This document shows, one piece after another, positions 35,219-43,126 of a stretch of 51,134 nucleotides of DNA. Where the stretch lies: the NCBI GenBank assembly GCA_018650185.1, contig JABIGL010000035.1, positions 1 to 51,134 of the forward strand. Reading direction: 5' to 3'. The number at the start of each line of letters is the position of its first letter. Position 1 is the stretch's first letter. The notes below the pieces were generated by a model, which saw nothing but the letters and a program-made list of their open reading frames with translations, made no database searches and had not been told where the DNA came from. This DNA is from Chloroflexota bacterium (lineage in GTDB: Bacteria; Chloroflexota; Dehalococcoidia; Lucifugimonadales; Lucifugimonadaceae). Made by a program: the position numbers and the translations under genes.

Positions 35219-35500
35219 ATGGCGCAGCTCGCAGACTCCACGGTGTATGAGGACAACGACCGCGTTCGTGTAACCAAGTGGATATTTGCCCCGGGAACTG
35301 AAACCGGCAACCACGTGCACGAGCACGACTACACGGTCGTCCCACTTCTGACCGGCACGTTGATGATCGTGACGGGTGACGGCGAGACGGAGAACGAGAT
35401 CGCTTACGGAGAGCCTTATTTCAGGCGAGCCGGGGCTGAGCACAACGTGGTCAATCGAAGCAACATCGCCGTGGCGTTCATGGAGATAGAAGTTAAGTAA
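35219..35500 (+). CDS. Small cupin-domain protein
   Basis: This 93-residue single-domain cupin has motif 1 around GTETGNHVHEHDYTVVPLLTGT (metal-ligand candidates His32, His34, His36) and motif 2 around PYFRRAGAEHNVVN (His75-like). AAAGGA precedes the ATG. It sits 54 nt after the propeller gene and 38 nt before the VOC gene. Function is unknown; such cupins include isomerases, dioxygenases and sugar-binding proteins. Confidence 0.85.
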   Translation: MAQLADSTVYEDNDRVRVTKWIFAPGTETGNHVHEHDYTVVPLLTGTLMIVTGDGETENEIAYGEPYFRRAGAEHNVVNRSNIAVAFMEIEVK

Positions 35501-35538
35501 CGCCGGGTATGCACCTGCGTTCCTGATCGGAGAGACAT

Positions 35539-35935
35539 ATGCACCACGCTATAAACCACGTCCACTTGCGTTCCAGTGATGCCGAAGCGGCCGCAGCCTG
35601 GTACACCGAACACTTCGGGGCCGAAGTTGTTGTCGTCACGCCAGGTGATGCCGGGGACGGTCACGATCACGATGGACACGGGTAATCCTGTCCGGTTGAA
35701 CATATCGTCTCAGCGTGAGGGTGAGTCGCAGGAGAAGGCGGTCCCGGAGATCAACCGCCTGGGTCTTGAACACTATGGTTTTGAGACCAATGATATCGCT
35801 GCCGATATTGCGCACTTTGAGAGTGTCGGCGTACGCGTTGTGATGCCGATTACGGATGTGGGCTCCGGGTCGAAGATCGCATACATAGAAGGGCCGGATC
35901 AGGTCGTGATAGAGCTGGTGCAGCCGGGGAGCTAG
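35539..35935 (+). pseudogene. Frameshifted VOC-family (glyoxalase-like) gene
   Basis: From ATG 35539 (GGAGAG upstream) the frame reads MHHAINHVHLRSSDAEAAAAWYTEHFGAEVVVVTPGDAG and then stops early after DHDGHG. The rest of the same VOC domain is in the next frame: TVTITMDTGNPVRLNIS...LEHYGFETNDIAADIAHFESVGV...YIEGPDQVVIELVQ. Removing one G from GGGG at 35653-35656 restores a continuous protein of 131 residues (PGDAG-TVTITMD). The reading on both sides looks fully conserved, so the change is recent or is a homopolymer error. Both family halves are present. Substrate is unknown. Confidence 0.85.
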
Positions 35936-35950
35936 GCGCCTGACGGCGAT

Positions 35951-35985
35951 CCCCCTCACCCCAACCCTCTCCCGCGTGGGAGAGG
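35951..35985. repeat. REP-like element with hairpin
   Basis: CCCCCTCACCCCAACCCTCTCCC followed by a perfect 8-bp hairpin CCTCTCCC (35966-35973), loop GCGT, GGGAGAGG (35978-35985). It lies between convergent genes and may act as a terminator. Its left half recurs at 46125-46139 and a related hairpin is at 32773-32799. Confidence 0.6.
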
Positions 35986-36002
35986 AGGAACGGTTGCCCG
36001 TG

Positions 36003-37031
36003 TTAATCGAAGGTGATTACCATTTTGCCGCTGGTCTGCTTGTCGAAGTACTCGTAGGCCTGCACCGTGTCTTCGATATTGACCCGTCTCTCTATCAGCG
36101 AAGACATGGGAATGTTGTGGTCCGCTATGAAATTGGCGCAGTCCTCCATGCCGAACTTGCTGACGGTCCATGATCCGTACATCGTCAGGTGCCGATGGAT
36201 GATGTCCGGGGTGGCCTCGTAGTTCGCATCGCCCCGTTCTCCCACAAGCGCCGTTCGTCCGAAAACGCGGCACGCTTGAGCTGCCTGTTTGCGGGTCGGG
36301 CCTGCGCCAACGGCTTCAAGCGAAGCGTGCGCTCCTTCACCGTGTGTCAGGTCACGGATCGCCTCGACCGAATCCACATTAGAGGCGTTTACCGTCTCCC
36401 ACGCACCGGCCTTCTTCGCCAGTTCTAGTCGTTCATCCGACAGGTCCACGGCGATAACGCGCGCACCCATTTCCGCCGCCAGCATCGTGCCCGCCACACC
36501 GACCGGTCCCTGACCAAATATCGCTACCACGTCCCGCCCAGACACTTCCATCTTCTCTAACGCCAACCATGCTGTGCTTGTCCCGCAGGCGATCATCGAA
36601 CCGACGTCATAGTCGATAGCGTCCGGCATCGGGACCAGCGTCGACTCGTGGACGACGAGGTACTCCCCGTGGCCACCGTGGGCTGAACCTCCGTAGTACT
36701 TGGTGTACGGTCCCGGGTTGGAGCAGAGCTGTTGGTACCCCTCCCGGCAGAAACGGCAGGATCCACAACCGACGTAGTGGTGGATCATCGCTCTGTCGCC
36801 GATCCCGGCACTGGTTACTCCGGGGCCGAGTGCAGCAACTTCGCCGCATGGCTCGTGACCCGGCCTGTTGTTGACGTTGATTTCGGAGGCGGGTGCTCTG
36901 TAGGTGTGGAGATCACTTCCGCACATCCCCGAGGCGCGTGACCGGATCAGCACCTCGTTTGGTCCGGGTTCAACGTCCGGAAAATCGGTGACCTCGGCCT
37001 TGCGGTCGCCCAGGAATCGTGCGCCTCTCAT
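36003..37031 (-). CDS. Zinc-dependent alcohol dehydrogenase (MDR family)
   Basis: This 342-residue medium-chain dehydrogenase has catalytic zinc ligands Cys37 (MCGSD) and His59-Glu60 (GHEPCGEV), a structural zinc cluster Cys89, Cys92, Cys95, Cys103 (GCGSCRFCREGYQQLC), and the nucleotide-binding loop FGQGPVGVAG. Asp at the end of the second strand (VIAVDLSDER) favours NAD+. The GDRAMIHHYVGCGSC pattern is like threonine or sorbitol dehydrogenases; the substrate is not decidable. It is divergent from alaX. Confidence 0.93.
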   Translation of the reverse strand: MRGARFLGDRKAEVTDFPDVEPGPNEVLIRSRASGMCGSDLHTYRAPASEINVNNRPGHEPCGEVAALGPGVTSAGIGDRAMIHHYVGCGSCRFCREGYQQLCSNPGPYTKYYGGSAHGGHGEYLVVHESTLVPMPDAIDYDVGSMIACGTSTAWLALEKMEVSGRDVVAIFGQGPVGVAGTMLAAEMGARVIAVDLSDERLELAKKAGAWETVNASNVDSVEAIRDLTHGEGAHASLEAVGAGPTRKQAAQACRVFGRTALVGERGDANYEATPDIIHRHLTMYGSWTVSKFGMEDCANFIADHNIPMSSLIERRVNIEDTVQAYEYFDKQTSGKMVITFD

Positions 37032-37212
37032 GCGGAACTCCGTTGTGCTAGGGATGAATTACGAGCGATTACGCCGGTGGGAGTTGTGTTCCCATGCAGG
37101 TCGCGGAGTATACGTCCGCACCTTTGGCCGTGCAGCCATTCGTACCGAGCGTTTACGGCTATGATTTGTGTCGTAACCGAGTTGACTTCAGGAGACTTGT
37201 ACGGAGGACCAG

Positions 37213-37926
37213 TTGACCGAGCAGCTTTACAACACCGATGCGTACCTGCGCGAGTGCGAGGCGACGGTTTCAGAAGTTATTGAAGCCGGCGTGATCCTGG
37301 ACCGCACAGTTTTCTACCCGGGCGGTGGCGGTCAACCGAACGACGTTGGTGTAGTGGTGAAGAATGACGGGACAGAACCTGAGGTCAGCAAAATGTCCGG
37401 TCGCGGTGGTGTGATCGTCCACACCGTCCCGGAAGGCAGTCTCTCGGTCGGTGACGCGGTGACGTGCCGAATTGACTGGGAACTCCGGCACAAGCTGATG
37501 CGTACGCACACGGCGCTACACATCCTTTGTGGTGTCGTCTGGCGCGATTACGGTGCGCAGGTCACTGGGGGAAACATGACGCCGCTTGCGGGTCGGATGG
37601 ATTTTGAGTTCGAGAACATGAGCGCCGAACTAACTGAAGAAATCGAAGCGTCGATCAATAAAGAGATCGGGGAAGATCGATCCATCCATGTCAAAATCTT
37701 GCCGAGGGCCGAAGCGTTCGCAATTCCGGACTTGATCCGGACCAAGATCAACCTGCTTCCGGAAGGCATTGAGGAAGTTCGCACCATCAATATCAATGGC
37801 CTTGACCTTCAGGCTGACGGCGGCACCCACGTTGCTTCAACGGCGGAAGTCGGTCACATCAAGATCGTGGGGCACCAGAGTAAGGGTCGGATTAACAAGC
37901 GGATTCGCATTGAAGTGACCGACTAG
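37213..37926 (+). CDS. alaX: Alanyl-tRNA editing protein, AlaX type
   Basis: This 237-residue stand-alone editing protein removes serine or glycine from mischarged tRNA-Ala. It has the AlaX/AlaRS editing fold: TVFYPGGGGQPNDVG, the zinc/catalytic pair RTHTALHILC (His99, His103), and DGGTHVASTAEVG with His206, ending SKGRINKRIRIEV as in the family. The Cys found before GGTH in AlaRS is Asp202 here, so that metal ligand is changed. TTG start with GGAGG 6 nt upstream. It lies between a divergent alcohol dehydrogenase and the aminotransferase pair. Confidence 0.9.
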   Translation: MTEQLYNTDAYLRECEATVSEVIEAGVILDRTVFYPGGGGQPNDVGVVVKNDGTEPEVSKMSGRGGVIVHTVPEGSLSVGDAVTCRIDWELRHKLMRTHTALHILCGVVWRDYGAQVTGGNMTPLAGRMDFEFENMSAELTEEIEASINKEIGEDRSIHVKILPRAEAFAIPDLIRTKINLLPEGIEEVRTININGLDLQADGGTHVASTAEVGHIKIVGHQSKGRINKRIRIEVTD

Positions 37927-38031
37927 GCGTAGACTAGGCCGCCGAACGCATGAAACGGCGCACGATTTCGTATGATGCGTTACGCAAAAATAGGCCGAAG
38001 AAACCCATAGGAATCTAAGGACCGCCACGGA

Positions 38032-39240
38032 ATGACATCCACGTTTAGCTATGCAGGTCGATTCTCCGATGACTCCGTCGAGACGGCAGTCGCACACCCG
38101 ACCCACGCGAAGTATGACTTCGGAACCGCATATCCGCCGCCCGAGACGGCACCGCTGAACGAATTAGTAGAGGGGCTGATTGCAGGCCTGGAACGTGAAG
38201 GCCACGACCTCGTTTACTACCCGGACTCCAACGGAAACCTGGCCCTCAGGGAGTTCACCGCAAAGAAACTCGAGGCAGATCGCGGGTTCAAAGTAGATCC
38301 GGAAGACGTGTTCATATGCGCCGGATCTGGCGAGGCTAACTACGGCCTGATCCAGGCACTCACGGATCCCGGTAGCACGGTCGTCACAGAGCGATTCGTC
38401 TACAGCGGGACGCTGGGACAGCTTCGCAGCGCAGGCTGCAACGTAGTCGGCTCTCCGATAGACGACGATGGCTTGATTCCTGAGGCGCTGGATGAGCTCT
38501 TCACCAGCCTCACAGCGGCGGGCAACAAGCCCCGCATGCTTTACACAATCCCGGAGCACCAGAACCCCACCGGTTCGACCCTGCCAACCGGACGCCGCAA
38601 GCAGATCATCGATATCTGCCACAAGCACGGCATACCGATCATCGAAGATGACTGCTACGTAGACCTTCGCTTCCTGGGCGAAGCGCAGGAATCATTCCGT
38701 GCACTGGACCAATCCGGCATGGTTTCGCACGTCGCTTCTTACTCCAAATTGCTTCTCCCGGGCCTCCGTCTCGGCTACTTCGTGGCCAGCAAAGAGGTAC
38801 GCGAGCGCGCGATCGGCTTCCGTAGCTCCAGCACCGCCAACCACTTCACATCGCTGGCGGTTGAAGGCTTCCTCAAGGGCCACATGCAGGAGCACAAGGA
38901 CAACCTTTCCGCATCGCTCCACGCCAAGCGAAACGCCATGGTGTCGTCCTTCGGCGAGCACTTCGGTGGTACCGGCGCCAAGTTGAGCGAGCCTGAAGGT
39001 GGCTGCTACACGTGGCTGGAGATGCCGCTCGGAACTGATATGACCACGCTCCGAGACAAGGCATTCGAGGCCGGTGTCGGCTACCAGGCGGGTTCGATCT
39101 TCGCCCCTAACGGCGATGGCGATAACTACGCCAGGCTTTGCTTCGGATACGAGTCACCTGAGAAGAACCGTGAGGGCATGGCCCTACTGGCGCAGATCCT
39201 TGACGACAACGGCATGCTGAACGCTGCTCCCGGCAACTAG
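38032..39240 (+). CDS. PLP-dependent class I/II aminotransferase, copy 1
   Basis: This 402-residue fold-type I enzyme has AGSGEANYGLIQAL (phosphate region), HQNPTG with Asn178, IIEDDCYVDLRF with Asp207, and SYSKLLLPGLRLGYF with the Schiff-base lysine at 239. The C-terminal substrate-binding Arg is in YARLCFGY. It resembles the aminotransferase part of MocR-type or LysN-like (2-aminoadipate) enzymes without a DNA-binding domain. AAGGA precedes the ATG. It is followed after 83 nt by a paralogue of exactly equal length, indicating tandem duplication. Substrate is unknown; 2-oxo acids of branched-chain or aminoadipate type are plausible. Confidence 0.9.
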   Translation: MTSTFSYAGRFSDDSVETAVAHPTHAKYDFGTAYPPPETAPLNELVEGLIAGLEREGHDLVYYPDSNGNLALREFTAKKLEADRGFKVDPEDVFICAGSGEANYGLIQALTDPGSTVVTERFVYSGTLGQLRSAGCNVVGSPIDDDGLIPEALDELFTSLTAAGNKPRMLYTIPEHQNPTGSTLPTGRRKQIIDICHKHGIPIIEDDCYVDLRFLGEAQESFRALDQSGMVSHVASYSKLLLPGLRLGYFVASKEVRERAIGFRSSSTANHFTSLAVEGFLKGHMQEHKDNLSASLHAKRNAMVSSFGEHFGGTGAKLSEPEGGCYTWLEMPLGTDMTTLRDKAFEAGVGYQAGSIFAPNGDGDNYARLCFGYESPEKNREGMALLAQILDDNGMLNAAPGN

Positions 39241-39323
39241 AACCGGATTTACGTAATACCTGAGAGATCGAATGACCGAACCCACTACCCCGGGGCGGGG
39301 GAGTCCCAGGAGTATTTAACCGA

Positions 39324-40532
39324 ATGACCACCACATTTAGTTACGAAGGCAAATTCTCGGCGCGGTCTACGGAGACACCGGTCTCCCACCCGCGGCACGC
39401 AACGTACGACTTCGCAGTCGCCTACCCGCCGCCGGAGGCAGTCCCGTTTGACGGACTCGTCGAAGGCCTGAAGAAGGGCCTGGAGCGCGAGGGACACGAC
39501 CTCGTCTACTACACGGAGCGCAACGGGAACGAAGCGCTGCGTGAGTTCACGGCGCAGAAACTGGCGAATGACCGCGGGATCACCGCAACGCCGGAAGAAG
39601 TCTTCATGACTGCCGGTTCAGGTGAGGCGAACTTCGTACTCATCAAGGCGCTATCTAACCCGGGCGACACCGTTATTACCGAGCAGTACGTGTACGGCGG
39701 CACGCACAACCAGCTTAAGAACCACGGCTTGAAGGTCGTCGGCACGCCTATCGACGACCAGGGGATCATCCCCGAAGCGTTGGACGAGCTGATGACCGAC
39801 CTGACGGCACAGGGCAAGAAGCCAAAGTTCCTGTACACGATCCCCGAGCACCAGAACCCGACGGGCTCGACTATGCCGACGTCACGACGGAAGCTCGTAA
39901 TCGAGATCTGCCACCGGCATGAGGTCCCGATCATCGAGGACGACTGTTACGTCGACCTCCGGTTTGACGGTGAGGCGCAGGAGGCATACGCCTCACTGGA
40001 CAACACCGGGATGGTGATGCACGTCGCCTCTTACTCCAAGCTGCTGGTTCCGGGCCTCCGCCTGGGCTACTTCGTGGCACCGGAAGAGGTCACGAACCGG
40101 GCAATCGGATTCCGCAGCTCCGGCACGGCGAACCACTTCGCTTCTCTGGCGGTTGAGGGTTATCTCACCGAGCACCTGCAGGACCACAAGGACAACCTCT
40201 CCGAGTCGCTTGGAGCGAAGGCCAACGCTATGGTCGCGTCGCTGGGCGAGAACTTTGGTGGCACCGGCGCAAAGTGGGCTATACCGCAGGGCGGTTGCTA
40301 CACCTGGCTCACGATGCCGGAAGGCGTACCGATGAGCGATCTGGTCGATGAGGCGTTTGATGCTGGAGTCGGCTACCTTCCGGGTGTCGCCTTCGCACCA
40401 AACGGCGATGGCCAGAACTGCGCCCGACTGTGCTTTGCCTACGAGACCCCGGAGAAGAACCGGGACGGCATCGCCCGACTAGCCGAGTTCCTGGACGGCA
40501 AGGGCTACATGAAGAGCGCACCCGCCGACTAA
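39324..40532 (+). CDS. PLP-dependent class I/II aminotransferase, copy 2
   Basis: This second 402-residue copy aligns with the gene at 38032-39240 without gaps; about two thirds of positions agree by eye, including the Asn, Asp, Lys (SYSKLLVPGLRLGYF) and Arg of the active site. Differences cluster at the N-terminal part (TERNGNEALREF) and at loops such as GTHNQLKNHGLK, which may change substrate choice. AGGAG lies before the ATG. A strong terminator follows the stop. Both copies may be cotranscribed. Confidence 0.9.
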   Translation: MTTTFSYEGKFSARSTETPVSHPRHATYDFAVAYPPPEAVPFDGLVEGLKKGLEREGHDLVYYTERNGNEALREFTAQKLANDRGITATPEEVFMTAGSGEANFVLIKALSNPGDTVITEQYVYGGTHNQLKNHGLKVVGTPIDDQGIIPEALDELMTDLTAQGKKPKFLYTIPEHQNPTGSTMPTSRRKLVIEICHRHEVPIIEDDCYVDLRFDGEAQEAYASLDNTGMVMHVASYSKLLVPGLRLGYFVAPEEVTNRAIGFRSSGTANHFASLAVEGYLTEHLQDHKDNLSESLGAKANAMVASLGENFGGTGAKWAIPQGGCYTWLTMPEGVPMSDLVDEAFDAGVGYLPGVAFAPNGDGQNCARLCFAYETPEKNRDGIARLAEFLDGKGYMKSAPAD

Positions 40533-40574
40533 GCAGGCCGGGATGCTCTCATCCCGTTACTAAAGCAACCCGTG

Positions 40575-40609
40575 AAGGCCGCCGTTTCGATCAATGAAAC
40601 GGCGGCCTT
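40575..40609 (+). terminator. Intrinsic terminator after the aminotransferase pair
   Basis: A perfect 14-bp stem (40575-40588 and 40596-40609, core GGCCGCCGTTTC/GAAACGGCGGCC) with a 7-nt loop GATCAAT is followed by TTTTCG. The A-rich left side could also let it work on the minus strand. Confidence 0.93.
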
Positions 40610-40639
40610 TTCGCGTTCGGCTCTATCTCCGCGTGGCCG

Positions 40640-40660
40640 ACTCGCATCATATACGCGAGT
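40640..40660. promoter_or_regulatory. Operator-like dyad upstream of the acetolactate-synthase-like gene
   Basis: ACTCGC (40640-40645) and GCGAGT (40655-40660) are inverted across 9 AT-rich bases, about 54 nt before the GTG start at 40714. No T-run follows. It may bind a regulator; short arms make chance possible. Confidence 0.3.
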
Positions 40661-40713
40661 ACGCGGGCATCGGATTGATTTGCCCGGAAATATGAATCTG
40701 GGAGTCCTGACCT

Positions 40714-42360
40714 GTGAACGCCGCCGAGTTGTTTGTCCGATGTCTTGAAGAAGAAGGGGTGACACGTATCTTTGGCGTACCCGGTGAGGAGAACGCCTGT
40801 TTCATGATGGCGTTGGATGCATCGGACATCGAGTTCGTGCTGACGCGTCACGAGCAGGGCGCTGCGTTTATGGCTGAAGTCAAAGGTCGCCTTACGGGTG
40901 AAGCCGGGGTCTGTCTTGGAACTCTCGGCCCCGGAGCGGCGAATCTCGTCACCGGTGTGGCTGACGCCAACATGGATCGCGCTCCGGTGGTCGCCATCAC
41001 GGGGCAGGCGGAGAGCGGACGACGCCACAAAGAGAGCCATCAGGCGATGGACGTAGTTGGCATGTTCCAGCCGATCACAAAGTGGGCGACCCCGGTCCGT
41101 AATCCAGACGACGTGCCTGAAGTTGTTCACAAGGCGTTCAAACTTGCGGTCGAGGAGAAGCCGGGAGCGATACATATCGAGCTAGGCGAAGATGTCGCGT
41201 CTGGAACTGCCACAACAATCCCGTTCAAACAGAAGAGAACGCACGCCGGGGTCCCTGCGGGGGAGATGGTCAGTCTCGCCCTCGAGAAAATCAGGGCATC
41301 AAAACGACCGCTAGTCCTCGCCGGTAATGGCGTGATCCGCGAGGCCGCTAGTCCTGCGCTGCGTCGGTTTGTGGAGCTGACCGGAATCCCGGTGATCAAC
41401 ACATTTATGGCGAAAGGTGTGGTCGACCGTCACTCACCACTGTCGCTGTTCACCATCGGACTCCAGGCTAGAGATCTCGTCGCCTGTGCTATCGATGATT
41501 CTGACCTCGTCATATCCATCGGTTACGACATGGTCGAGTATGATCCGCGGTTCTGGAATCCAGATGGCAGTAAAGAAATCTTGCACATCGACTCTGTCCC
41601 TGCCGAAGTAGACAGTTTCTATCGGGCTGAAATCGAAGTGGTCGGTGATCTGAAGCACGCGCTGGACATGTTGACGTCGGATTTCGAACGGACTCGTTAC
41701 AGGGCGGACGGCGCCATTTTCGACCCGGTCCGACAGGCGATGCTCCAGGATTTTGCGGAATACGCGGACGACGACACCGAAGGCGCTATCCGTCCGCAAA
41801 AGGTGCTCTGGGACGTTCGTGAGGTCATGGGGCCGGCAGATATCCTTCTGTCCGATGTCGGCGCTCACAAGATGTGGATCGCTCGCTATTACCAGTGCGA
41901 CGAGCCAAACACGTGTCTGATTCCGAACGGGTTCGCTTCCATGGGTTTCGCGCTTCCGGGGGCGATTTCCGCCTCGTTGATTCATCCAGATCGCAAGGTC
42001 CTGGGGATTGCCGGTGACGGCGGATTCCTGATGAATGTTCAGGAGATGGAGACTGCGAAAAGGCTTAACTCAAACATCGTGATGTTGATCTGGGAGGATC
42101 AGGAATACGGTTTGATCGCCTGGAAGCAGAACACGCAGTACGGACGACATACCGACCTGAGCTTCGGGAATCCGGACTTCGGTCAGCTCGCTCAGGCGTT
42201 TGGCTGGGGATACACGAGGGTGGATCGATCACGAGACCTTCGATCTGCACTTGAAGGCGCATTTCGGGAGGATGGGCCTTCGCTAGTGGTCCTACCGATC
42301 GACTACCGAGAAAACTCGTTGTTGACTGAGCGACTCGGGGAGATCGCCTGCCCGCTCTAA
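40714..42360 (+). CDS. Acetolactate synthase-like ThDP-dependent enzyme
   Basis: This 548-residue protein has the three domains of the ThDP-dependent decarboxylase/ligase family. The N-terminal GVPGEENACF...RHEQGAAFMAE contains the ThDP-activating Glu47. The middle domain has PLVLAGNGVIR. The C-terminal GIAGDGGFLMNVQEMETA is the Mg-ThDP GDG-N motif, followed by EDQEYGLIAWKQNTQYGRHTDLSFG. The last segment resembles acetolactate synthase large subunits, but no regulatory small subunit is adjacent, so it could be a catabolic form or another ThDP enzyme. GTG start with a GGGAG site. Its stop overlaps the convergent LON-domain gene by 4 nt. Confidence 0.85.
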   Translation: MNAAELFVRCLEEEGVTRIFGVPGEENACFMMALDASDIEFVLTRHEQGAAFMAEVKGRLTGEAGVCLGTLGPGAANLVTGVADANMDRAPVVAITGQAESGRRHKESHQAMDVVGMFQPITKWATPVRNPDDVPEVVHKAFKLAVEEKPGAIHIELGEDVASGTATTIPFKQKRTHAGVPAGEMVSLALEKIRASKRPLVLAGNGVIREAASPALRRFVELTGIPVINTFMAKGVVDRHSPLSLFTIGLQARDLVACAIDDSDLVISIGYDMVEYDPRFWNPDGSKEILHIDSVPAEVDSFYRAEIEVVGDLKHALDMLTSDFERTRYRADGAIFDPVRQAMLQDFAEYADDDTEGAIRPQKVLWDVREVMGPADILLSDVGAHKMWIARYYQCDEPNTCLIPNGFASMGFALPGAISASLIHPDRKVLGIAGDGGFLMNVQEMETAKRLNSNIVMLIWEDQEYGLIAWKQNTQYGRHTDLSFGNPDFGQLAQAFGWGYTRVDRSRDLRSALEGAFREDGPSLVVLPIDYRENSLLTERLGEIACPL

Positions 42361-43016
42361 TTCCGGTGCATACCTCGACGGTGGTCGGCGGCACCCTGTT
42401 CCATGAGCCGGGCTTCGAACTGTGCCGCCGCCGCTTCAACGGCCGGTGCCGCCTGCTGTAGCCGCTCGGTGATGGTGTGTGCCTCAAGCACCCGCTGTGC
42501 GGCGGTAGGGCGGTCCGACAGCAGCGTTCCCATCTTGTAGCCGAGTAGGGCCGGGTCGTCTGGCATTCGGGGGTTGGCGCGCCACTCACCCCGGAGCTGC
42601 ATAAGCATCGCCCGTGCGAACCGTGCTGTTGCCGATTGAGCGCGTTTCAGTAATTCCGGATCAGTATCGGAATCTATTGGCTCCGGGATAGGCTCGACAT
42701 CTCCGGCGAGGTAGGGGAGCGAGTCATCCATTTCCACTATGCGGACGCGGGACTCTCCGACTGCGACCAGCGGAATCACGTCGGCGCTTCGATCGCCAAC
42801 ATTCTCGATACGGGCCACCGTTCCAACTTCGCGGGGCGTTGCACTGCCACCCACTTCGAGACCATCCCGTATGAGCGCAATAACGAATCGCGCTTCACCG
42901 GCAAGACTGTCGTCGAGCATCTGCTTGTAACGGTGCTCGAAAATGCGCAAAGGCAGCTCATGGCCTGGAAAGAGGACGGTGTTCAAAGGGAAGATCGGCA
43001 GTTTTGGCATCGACAT
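42357..43016 (-). CDS. LON N-terminal (substrate-binding) domain protein
   Basis: The product is about 219 residues from ATG 43016. It starts LPIFPLNTVLFPGHELPLRIFEHRYKQMLDDSL, the classic start of the Lon N-terminal domain, with VGTVARIE and LPYLAGDVEP later and a helical C-terminal bundle. No ATPase or peptidase domain follows, so it is a stand-alone LON-domain protein of unknown role, possibly in protein quality control. The ribosome site is weak; an in-frame ATG two codons later (43010) is also possible. The longer frame extends under the convergent-side M20 start and is unlikely. The stop overlaps the acetolactate-synthase-like stop. Confidence 0.87.
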   Translation of the reverse strand: MSMPKLPIFPLNTVLFPGHELPLRIFEHRYKQMLDDSLAGEARFVIALIRDGLEVGGSATPREVGTVARIENVGDRSADVIPLVAVGESRVRIVEMDDSLPYLAGDVEPIPEPIDSDTDPELLKRAQSATARFARAMLMQLRGEWRANPRMPDDPALLGYKMGTLLSDRPTAAQRVLEAHTITERLQQAAPAVEAAAAQFEARLMEQGAADHRRGMHRN

Positions 43017-43126
43017 GATTCTAGCGTGCAGTCGGTGGCCCCGCAGGGATAAACGCACGTGGTGCCGTGGTAGACTCCGGCCCCGATTTCGAACGTAATT
43101 TCCAAGTATCAACGGAGCCTCTAACC

